A stretch of 64,000 nucleotides of DNA from contig CM043699.1 in the NCBI GenBank assembly GCA_023935145.1, forward strand, positions 106,281,536 through 106,345,535. The letters are read 5' to 3'. A program made the translations under genes and the position numbers. Positions 55,011-64,000 of the stretch are shown in pieces. This DNA comes from Bretschneidera sinensis (Eukaryota; Streptophyta; Magnoliopsida; Brassicales; Akaniaceae). Within the stretch, counting starts at the first letter, position 1; the number at the start of each line of letters is the position of its first letter. The notes beneath the pieces are model-generated. The model searched no databases and was not told where the DNA came from. It saw only the letters and a program-made list of their open reading frames with translations.

Positions 55011-55541
55011 TGTGATGGAACCCATAATACCTTCATCCAATGGGAAGTCAACCCGCGGGTCTTGTATCACTAATAGGGCGCTGACACGTGTCTAGCCTAT
55101 ATAGCATGACAAGGCACACGTGGAACGGGCAAATCACGCCATCGCCACGTCAAAGCACGATTAGCAGACCTAATCCCCTCTGAAACACGCGACTCTTTGA
55201 ACACACAACTAAGACCTAACATCTGAAGCTCAGAATCATAGGGACAAAGCCATCCCTCCCTCAAGTAGCCGACCTCCACTTGGAATACTATAATTAGCCT
55301 AAGGTACGTAAGTTCAAAACACGACTTTTTCACTTCACAAACACATGAGGAAAAATCCGCAATAGTCTGTATTAAAATTAGTCTTCGGCCTCTCGTAAGC
55401 CCTCGTCCTAACTAGAGCATTGGAGCACCCTCAGAGGCCTCCCCCTCCCTTCCTTCCGTGGGCCCCCTAGTTCACCCCTGTTTACTTGTGCAGATCCCAA
55501 GAAGTTAGTGCCAGGTCAGCAGCATTCCCTCAGCATCAACA
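55011..55541 (+). repeat. 5' LTR of TAT element 3
   Basis: About 530 bp, from TGTGATGGAACCC to CAGCATCAACA. The left border is placed where laccase homology ends and could be off by two bases (TG at 55011 or 55013). The 3' end closely parallels that of element 1. Confidence 0.7.
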
Positions 55542-55561
55542 GATTGGGGTCTTCTGTGGGA
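55542..55561 (+). other. Primer binding site of TAT element 3
   Basis: GATTGGGGTCTTCTGTGGGA directly after the LTR, a mutated version of the site in elements 1 and 2. Confidence 0.6.
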
Positions 55562-55620
55562 AACCACCATCACTCGCTAATAGTAAAAGCAAAGAAGTAT
55601 AAAAGAACTCATCTGTTGCA

Positions 55621-58574
55621 ATGCCATCTAAAAACATCACAAAAAGAACCGACAATGGAGCCCCAACGGTGCTCTCTTCCCCCATTCGGGGCAGTGCCTA
55701 AAGTCGAAAATCCAGGCCAACATTCCCCATAATCCCCGAACATGCAACCCTGGGGTCAAACAGACTGCTTCCTGTCAGCTAGCAGTATCTTTGCCACTCC
55801 GAAAATGACTCCCCCGACTCTGAGAGAGCAACCGCACATCCTCAAACTGCCCTAGTAACTCAAGCTCAGTTCCAAGAACTCTCCCGAATGATAGCTGACT
55901 TAGCAGCCCAAGTCCGAGATGGGGGCCGATAACCCTCTCATTCTTCTCACCAAACTCCTGAGCTAACAGAATCCTCTGGTAGCAAAAACCCGGCCTACAA
56001 TCGTTCTACCGTCGAGCCTTCGTTGCCCCATGCCTGATCTAAAGAAGTTCCTCCTCCAAAAGCAACCCAAACCTAGATAGATAGATCGAAGAAATGGAAA
56101 AAAAAACTTGACAGAGCTTTCAAACATAGAAGCCACAGTATCTTGGATGAACTTAGTGTCTAAGACCCTCCGTTCAAGGTGATATCCTCTAGACCTCGCT
56201 CCTTCACAACTTCATAATGTCATAAATCAAAATATATGATGGTTTGGCGAACCCACTGGATCATCTACAACATTACAAAACGACCATAACGCTGCATTAG
56301 CATTCCGACCCGATCATATGTCAAGCCTTCCCCCTAACACTTGAGAAAACGGTGGGTACGTGGTATTCACGTTTGAAGCCAAGAAGTATTGGCCACTTTA
56401 GAGAACTTAGTTATGCCTTTGTCTCTTACTTTCTCAGTAGTAAGAGGCCGAAGAATACCTCAAAGAACCTGTTCAATATTGTCCAATATCGGGGAGAGAG
56501 GCTTCGAGCCTACATATCTAGGTTCAATACAGCTGTATAGGAAATCCTAGACCTCGACCCTAATGTCCAGATGCTAGCATTCAAGAACGGACTGAGATCC
56601 AGGATCTTCAGTTCCAAGCTCACCAGGTTCCCGCCTAAAGATATGAACGAGGTCCTAGCCCCGGCCAAGAAGTATATGTTGACGGAAGACAATCAAGCCT
56701 TTAGGAAAGAAAGAGAAGAAGAAACTGAGAAGAAAAAAAAACCTCGACCCTCAGAGATGAGCGGTTAAGAGGCCTCACCAAGAAAGCAGGTATAAGCCCC
56801 ATCCCCTACTCGACAGCTTCACCCCTCTTAATGCATCCGTGACCAACGTCCTAATACAGCTTCAAGACAGGTCAGTCCTCTAATGGCCACCTAAGACACT
56901 ATGCCTCAGCAGGGACCAGAGAAAGTGGTGCCGATTCCACAAAAATCACGAGCACGACACCGAAGAGTGTCATAGTCTGAAGATACAAATTAAAGCCCTC
57001 ATCCACTAGGGGCACCTGAAGGAGTTCACAAGGTCTCAGGGAAGGGAAGCATCCACCTAGCTAGAGAGAGACTCTGGACACCCCTGTCCTCCACAGCAAG
57101 AGCAGAAAGACCCTTGAAAAGCCCCCAAGCCCAAGCAAGAAAAGCCCAGTCAGAAGACCCAAGGAGTGGATACTACCACCAAGATCATCAAGACAATCTG
57201 CGGAGGTCTAACAGCCAAGGGTAGCTCATGACAGAACAGTAAAGCGTATGCTAAAATGGTGGCCTCCGTCAGCAGTCTCCACAAGTGAAGGAAGTCAAGT
57301 TTGGTAATCTCTTTCACAGATGACGACGTGGTGGTAGTCTCTCTCCTGGTGGCCAACCACGAAGTAAGGCGTACCCTAGTTGATAACGAAAGTTCGACGG
57401 ACATCCTGTTCTATGATGTTTTCCAGCGTATAGAACTAAAGGATGAGTTCTTAGAATCGGCCTCGACCCCTCTCTACGGTTTTGATGAAACCCTTGTGTT
57501 CGCTGAAGGAAGTATAGTCCTCTCCATGACTGCAGGAACAACGTCGTAAACAACCACCATTTAAACCACCTTCTTGGTAGTCAAACAACCATCCTCTTAC
57601 AACATGATCCTTGGTCGGTCCACCCTCAACAAACTGAAGGTAGTTGTCTCCACTTATCATTTAAAGCTCAAGTTCCCCACCAACGAGGGAGTAAGGGTAG
57701 TTAGAAGAGATCAGCAAGTTTCTTGGTCCTACTACTTGAATGCCATCAAGGAAGGAAAGAAGACTAAAGCCCTACCCCTCGAAGCAGAAGACCTGAAGGA
57801 TGAGGTAAAGACTCCAATGGGGCGACCCGTGGAAGAACTAACTTCAGTCCTCATCGGAGAGGACCTTTCTCGGACTATTCTGATTGGATCCCATCTCCCA
57901 GAAAGCCATTGGAAGGCACTCCTCTCCCTCCTTAAGAAGAACCAGGACTTGTTTGCCTGGTCCACGTTAGATATGCCCGGAATCGACCCTGGGACTATCG
58001 AACACCGACTGAACGTAGATCCCAAGCACAAACCCGTCATTTAGAAGAAAAAAAAGACCGCTCACCCCAGAATGACAGGTCGCCATCAAAACAGAAGTAG
58101 ACAAATTGCTTAAGGCCAGCTTTATCCGGGAAGTAAAGTACTCCGACTGGGTGTCCAATGTAGTGATGGTCCGAAAGGTTAGCGGCAAGTGGCGGATCTG
58201 TATTGACTTCACCAATTTGAACAAAGCCTATCCTAAGGACAATTTTCCCTTGCCTCGGATCGACCAACTAGTGGATGCTATCTTGGGGCATGAACTCCTC
58301 TCCTTTATGAATGTATACTCCGGCTATAAGCAGATCCTTATATATGAGCCCGACCAAGACAGGACCGCCTTCATCACCGACCAGGGACTGTTCTGCTACA
58401 AAGTCATACCCTTCAGGCTCAAAAACGCCGGTGTAACCTACCAAAGGTTAGTGAACAAGATCTTTAGGGAACAGATCGGGCGAAACATGGAAGTCTACGT
58501 GGACGACATGTTAGTCAAAAGCACCGAGGTATAAAACCATGGCTCAGACTTAGAAGAAACATTTAGGGTGTTGT
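55621..58574 (+). pseudogene. Decayed gag-pol of TAT element 3, interrupted in RT
   Basis: ATG at 55621 (MPSKNITKR). gag relic with a degraded HWMIYNITKR-type region and WYSRLKPRS (about 56360), FNIVQYRGERLRAYISRFNT (about 56470-56530), and a WCRFH...HDTEEC knuckle (about 56925-56970). Protease LVDNESSTDILFYDVFQ (57380-57430); linker [20 protein letters not shown] (57590-57650); RT VSNVVMVRKVSGKWRICIDF (58150-58210), [24 protein letters not shown] (about 58486-58524). Stops and at least two frame changes. Homology stops at DLEETFRVL (58574), where the LTR of the Del/Tekay-type element begins. RNase H and integrase lie beyond that insertion, outside the window. Confidence 0.9.
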
Positions 58575-59063
58575 TGTAATAACCCATCCCGGGTTGGCCA
58601 CCCCGAAACAATGTCATCACATTTTGATAATCCCAGCACGACACATATATACAATAATAAAAATAAATATTACCAATAGAACTTTACATCAATCCGTAAA
58701 ATGCATGAGGATATACAAATAAATTTTTCATTTTATTTTCTCATTAGTCTGAGGATGATGACACGTACACGGCTCATAGAAAATGATTTCTTCTGAACCT
58801 CAACTCATCAAACTATTTGCCAAGCCTGCTACCTGAAAATCATTGTACAATGAGGGGTGAGCTTCACAAGCTCAGTGAAATTAAATTTACTAAAAGTATT
58901 CCAAATTCCATAAAATAATCCTTTAATATTTAATCTTTTATTTTTCACATAACCCGATGACAACTTTCTACTATCAATATCTTCTTCTCAATCATTGGTT
59001 CACCTTAAAATCATCAATTATTTCATAATTACCTCGTAATAAGGTTCACATCATAAAATCTAC

Positions 59064-59490
59064 CATTTAGATAAGTCTTATCACCATAACTGTCTCTTTC
59101 TATGAGACTTAACCATCTATAATTAAATTCACAATAGTATACCACATCTCAACATTTCAATAATCTCATCATTATAGCTGTCTCTTTTTATGAGACCCAG
59201 CCATCTATAATTAAATTCACAATAATATACCACATCTCAGCTTTTCAGTAATCTCATCATCACAACTGTCTCTTTTTATGAGACTCAACCATCTATAATT
59301 AAATTCACAACAATCTACCACATCTCAGCTTTTTAGTAATCTCATCATCACAACTGTCTCTTTTTATGAGACTCAACCATCTATAATTAAATTCACAACA
59401 ATCTACCACATCTCAGCTTTTTAGTAATCTCATCATCACAACTATCTCCTTTTATGAGACTCAACCATCTATAATTAAATTCACAATTTA
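59064..59490. repeat. 88-bp tandem repeat, five units, in the LTR
   Basis: CTGTCTCTTTTTATGAGAC recurs at 59090, 59178, 59266, 59354 and (as CTATCTCC) 59442, exactly 88 bp apart. Each unit contains CATCTATAATTAAATTCACA. Confidence 0.93.
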
Positions 59491-59663
59491 TACATCACAC
59501 ATCAGTATTTCAATAATGCAAGCAATTATTAAAACAGATGCAATGCAATGAATGCATATGATGGGAACGTCTTCCTACCTATCAACAGGTTGTTATTATC
59601 TTAGACCGGCTGCCCTCCCGATTCTTTTATTCTCATCAAACCGGCTGCCTTCCCGGTTAATTT

Positions 59664-59850
59664 CAGCATATACCAGCCGTCACGGTTTTCACTTTTCATC
59701 CCAGCATATACCAACTGTCACGGTTTTCACTTTTCATCCCAGCATATACCGGCTGTCACGGTTTTTACTTTTCATCCCAACATATACCAGCTGTCACGGT
59801 TTTTACTTTTCATCCCAGCATATACCGGCTGTCACGGTTATTTCATTAGA
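59664..59850. repeat. 38-bp tandem repeat, about five units, in the LTR
   Basis: CAGCATATACCRGCTGTCAC followed by GGTTTTYACTTTTCATCC. The flanking sequence has CCGGCTGCCTTCCCGGTT motifs of similar wording. Confidence 0.93.
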
Positions 59851-61194
59851 CCGACTGCCTTCCTGGTTCTTTCGGTTATATTATTAAATGCATATGCGCA
59901 TGAACAATGATATGAAACAGTAATATAAAAACAACATAAAAATTTAAACCACTTAGATTGGCTATCTTGATTATCTACAAATTTATATAACAAAGTTTCT
60001 TTAAAATTCTTCACATCCAATCATCCTGCTTTTTATCAAATTATATAAAAATTCCACTAGATTCTTCTCTTCCCCAAAATCAAATCAAATAATCCATTTA
60101 AGTCTGACAAGATCCACTAAAATTCGTCTCAAATCACATCAACTCATCCATCAAAACTTATCAATACCCACTAAAATTCATCTCATCATAATTCGTATTA
60201 AAACATCAATATATCTCATCAATAATTTATTTATTGCTTTTATTCTCAAATAAACTTATAATTTCCAAAAATATTATTTCTCTCCGAGAAATATTTCTAC
60301 ATGTCCAAATTTTCTATCATACTTATAAATCAATTTTTCATCTATCACCCAAGCATACTTAAATAATTACAATTAATATTATCACCAAATAATTGATTTT
60401 TTATTTAGACTACTTAAAGTAAATTCAACTCACCCCGTAGCATTTAAAGCTACTCGTGGGTCACCTTCTTGCCTTTCTCGGTTCTTCTCAGAAATTTCTC
60501 CCGTTGTACATAGTCAACACTTGACATAATATTTGTATTAAATTTCTAATTAGTTCTTAAATTCATCGTAAACCACTCCCTTTGAAAATTCCTACTTTGA
60601 GCTCCAGGAATTTCATATATGCTAAAAATTCAGAAATAAATACTACACTATTACCTTATAATACGGATAGCTTCTCGTGATCCTCTATGAAATTCCATAG
60701 AAAATTCCTTCAAAAATTTGCTCTTTCAGCATTTCTTTGAGCTCCCAAGTGTTTTAAGAAAATAGAAAAATTACATGAAACTAACTAAAATTTCTTCGCG
60801 TACTCTACTTGAACTTATTTGTACTCATTTATACGAGAGAGCTTAGGCTGAAAATTTCAGCAGCCCCTCTCTTATAGTCTCCATGATTTGGAGAGATTGA
60901 GAGGTATTCTCCCAACATCATGATTCTTTACTTTTTCTTTTTTCCTTTTTCCTTTACTTTTTCCTTATGAGATAAGAATGAAATGATGAAAAAAAAACAT
61001 CATGATTGCCTTTGAGATCATTTTCCCGGTTGGCATGTGCTGCCACGAGTTTACTATTTATCTGTTGACTTTTTTTTTTGCTTTCAAACCTTTGTCTCCT
61101 TCAATCCTCATTCAGCATTATGGGATTTTAACTCTTTGTCATATTTATTAAAATAAATATTTACCTTTACTATTAAAAAAATACGGGTATTACA

Positions 61195-61212
61195 ATTCTA
61201 CCCACCTTACAA
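61195..61212 (-). other. Polypurine tract of the Del/Tekay-type element
   Basis: Minus GTAAGGTGGGTAGAAT borders the LTR terminus TGTAATACCCG. Confidence 0.75.
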
Positions 61213-61219
61213 AAATTTC

Positions 61220-64000
61220 GTCCTCGAAATTTCTTTGCTTTGCTCCAGAAACAATTGTAAACACCACTTCTCCATAATTGTCTCATACTTTCATGTAATC
61301 TCTTCAACATCCTTATTCCACAACAGTACTTGAACTAATACAATTTCCTTTATTATACAAAACTTGCTCATTTCTCTAAAATCCTTATTTGTACTTGGGT
61401 ATACCCCCAATCTTTCTGAATTTCTATAGCTTAGCTCGAAATATTATAATACTCATCATGCAAACCTTTTCTTAATAGAGAAAATATGAAATACGTTATA
61501 TAAGCGTTTTAACTCTGAAGGCGACTCCAGGCTATTCATAACTAACCCAATTTTCTTATTAACATCATAGGGTCCCACATACCTCGGATTCAAAAAAATT
61601 TTTTTCTCAATACACATTTTCGTTGAGATATTTTTCGATACACCCAATCACCTACTTAAGACTCAAGAGGTCTACTCTAGGCTGCTTTACGATTCTCTCT
61701 AACAAATTCGATCATCTCTAGCTCAATAATAGATAGACCAGATATATTTTTCTCTTTTATTTCTTCCCAATATGTAGGAGTTCTACACCTCCTATCATAC
61801 AATGTCTTAATGGGTGCCATCCCAATACAAATTTGACACTTGATTATTATAAACAAATTCAATCAATGACATGTAAGCATCTCAATTTACTGAAAAATTC
61901 ATCACATTTGTTCTTAGCATATTTTCTAGTATTCTAAAAATCCAATATGAGCATGAAAATTTTATTGTATTACCACTGTGTACCCGTGGCTTTCTGAAAG
62001 CTTCTCCCAATACCAAGATGTAAATCTAGTATCTTTCTTTAACATTATGCTCAATGGTACTCCATACAATATCACAATCTCAGCTACATCCTTCTTCAAT
62101 CTTGACCATCAGAATTTCTGTCTCAATCCTCTATATTTCTTATTGTTACTTGATTGGGAACACCATCCATGTACCAACACCAAACTACCTTCATTTCATA
62201 TTTGAACTCAAAATGCTTTCTGGTAAGCACTCAATGCTTAATCTTTTTTTGTCTCTTTATCTCTACCTTGCATTTCTAAAACATTTCATTATGGATGACT
62301 GTATAACTATATTTATTAACCATGATCCTTTATCACTGGTATTCAACTTCATTCTTATTTCTCTTAAATTTATCATTAATTTCATATAAGGACTCTCAAT
62401 AGCAGTTAACTTTCTTGTAGACTTTCTACTCAATGTACCAATTATCATCTTTGTATGCTCTAGATGATAGTGAATTGTGCAATCATCGTTACTAATCAAC
62501 TTCATCTACCATCTCTGCCTCCAATTCAACTCCCTCTGGTTAGGTAAGTATGTCCAACTTTACTATCTCACAAATGGCTCCATAAAGACGATATCTCCAA
62601 TATTTAAAATAAACACTATAGCAGCCAATTCTAAGTCATGAGTAAGGAAATTTCTTATCATAAATCCTCAATTTCCTAGAAGTATAGCCCATAACTTTTC
62701 TATGTTACACATATCCCAATCATTGATATGACTTATCATTATACACCACAAATCCTTCATCACCAGAAAGAAACACCAATACCGGAACTGTAGTCAATTT
62801 CTCCTTTAGTAATTGAAATTTTTTCTCACACTTCCTTCACCATAGAAATCTCACATCTTTACTGGTCAACCTATTCAACAGCAATTCAATAATAGACAAA
62901 TTCTGAAAGAATCTTCTACAATAACCAGCTAATCCCAAGAAGATTCTAATCTCAGTTATATTAATTGGTTTCTCTTAACTTAACATTATCTCTACCTTTT
63001 GTGGATCAACTGTTATGTCGTTTTCAAATATTATATGTTCCAAGAAATTTATTTCCTTCAACTAACATTCACACTTAGAAACTTTGCCTATAATTTCTCT
63101 CTTCTTAGAATCTCTGGCACACTTTTTAATGGTCCATATATTGTTTTTCCTTCTCAGAATATATCAGAATGTCATTACTGAACACAACCATAAGATTATC
63201 AAGAAACAGTTTAAATATTTTATTCATCAAGTCCATAAATGTTTCTGGAACATTAGTTAATCCAAATGACATCACGAAAGCTTATGAGCATAACGTGTCC
63301 TAAAAGTAGCCTTAGGCACGTCTCCCTTCTCTATCCTCCATTGGTGATAACCTGATCTCAGGTTTATCTTAGAAAACATTCTCACTACTTGCAACTGCTT
63401 AAGCAATTCATTTATCCAGGGAAAAATGTATTTATTCTTATTCAACTATCTGTAGTCTATACACATCCTTATCGTTCCATCTTCCTTCTTCACTAACAAC
63501 ACCTGACTCCCCAAATACATTAGGTCAGATAAATTGTTTATCCACAAATTCTTAAAATGGTACGTTCAACTTTCTCATTTCAGCTGACGTAATTCTGTAG
63601 GGTGCTATTAAATATATGTGATAATCCTGGTATCACATCAATAGAGACTTTAATTTCCCTACTTGGAGGCAACCTAAACAACTCATCAAAAATTAATTTA
63701 GAATATTCTTTCATCACTATCTCCTTTTTATAATTCATGATATATGTCCAATACTCCTTAAAACCCTTTTTCAATCATCTCCTATTGGCCAGAGCAAAAA
63801 TAAGATAGTTAAAAGCATCTCACATCTATATCTTGAACCTCTTTCTGGAATAATCGACCTAGACGTAAAACATCAATAACCAATTATTTCCCAAAATAAA
63901 TTATATTCGAAGATAATAAATCAACTTCAGATTTTCTGCCACTGGTACGAATCACACAATCCCTTATGAATAGTCATGATTATCACTCTATTTCAAGTGA
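61220..64000 (-). pseudogene. Decayed pol of the Del/Tekay-type element
   Basis: Read right to left on the minus strand. RT: LLVKKEDGTIRMCIDYR (about 63500-63450), FSKINLRSGYHQ (about 63390-63350), then NDILIYSEKEK (about 63180-63140) where relatives have a DD pair. Between 63100 and 61870 only scattered RNase H and integrase traces with many stops. Integrase end: GMAPIKTLYDRRCRTPTYWEE (about 61820-61755), PRYVGPYDVNKKIGLV and NVFHIFSIKK (about 61590-61460). Then a chromodomain-like remnant VLVQVLLWNKDVEEIT (about 61330-61290). Loss of the catalytic Asp and many stops show it is dead. Confidence 0.8.

Larger units (their letters stand above)
58575..61194 (-). repeat. 3' LTR of the Del/Tekay-type element
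   Basis: 2620 bp, minus orientation TGTAATACCCG...GGGTTATTACA. It contains an 88-bp and a 38-bp tandem array (separate entries). The remainder is AT-rich with no gene. Confidence 0.85.
58575..64000 (-). mobile_element. Del/Tekay-type (chromovirus) gypsy element, 3' portion
   Basis: A 2.6-kb LTR (58575-61194) is followed on its right by a purine tract and a minus-strand pol that runs off the window. LTR ends TGTAATAACCC and GGGTATTACA and the adjoining TTTTTGTAAGGTGGGTAGA are hallmarks of plant Del/Tekay elements. It is inserted in the RT region of TAT element 3. Confidence 0.85.

Noticed and set aside
59552..59887. 111-aa plus-strand frame in the Del/Tekay LTR
   Set aside because: Produced by the 38-bp tandem array; no family resemblance.

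Overview
The window is nuclear DNA of a flowering plant, almost certainly a eudicot. The evidence is a spliced NPH3-type BTB gene, a laccase gene, plant intron borders (GT-AG), Ty3/gypsy elements of TAT, Athila and Del/Tekay type, a Ty1/copia element and small inverted-repeat transposons. I cannot name the species. One host gene looks intact: a four-exon NPH3/BTB gene at 19959-25363 (+), a close relative of Arabidopsis At5g03250. Everything else is transposon sequence or host-gene wreckage.

Left third (1-17.8 kb): an old TAT-type gypsy element (5' LTR end, gag-pol on +, antisense gene on -) whose RNase H region is split by a 9.6-kb Athila-like array of four related LTRs and two nearly non-coding internal regions. 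A CTTTA target duplication flanks the array. The 3' LTR of the TAT element is missing. An AT-rich spacer and a LINE-type RNase H relic lead to the NPH3 gene, whose introns hold a MITE and a tRNA-derived (SINE-like) stretch.

Middle (26.4-37.5 kb): an inverted-repeat transposon with PIF/Harbinger-like ends carries a decayed but intron-containing copy of most of the Polycomb gene FIE (EED/ESC, WD40). A 6.1-kb copia element (TSD ATTCT, tRNA-iMet PBS) is inserted in it.

Right half (37.5-64 kb): a laccase gene on the minus strand has been dismantled. A solo LTR (TSD GAAAT) lies just after its stop codon. An 11.5-kb complete TAT element (TSD ATATG) sits in its last intron, inside a small inverted-repeat element. 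A 4.1-kb PIF/Harbinger-like element (TSD TAA) splits a coding exon and carries exon fragments of DJ-1, a CDPK-related kinase and an unidentified gene. Another TAT element (55.0-58.6 kb) interrupts the gene further upstream and is itself cut by a Del/Tekay element that runs off the window end.

The most notable signals are: (i) two related PIF/Harbinger-like transposons that capture host exons together with their introns (a Pack-type family); (ii) a spliced, TATA-driven antisense gene conserved in two diverged TAT elements, preceded in one of them by a 1.8-kb bipartite minisatellite; (iii) the Athila-like LTR array with repeated GCGCTCGATCGC palindromes; (iv) a 22-nt inverted repeat pairing the upstream region of the NPH3 gene with its first codons.
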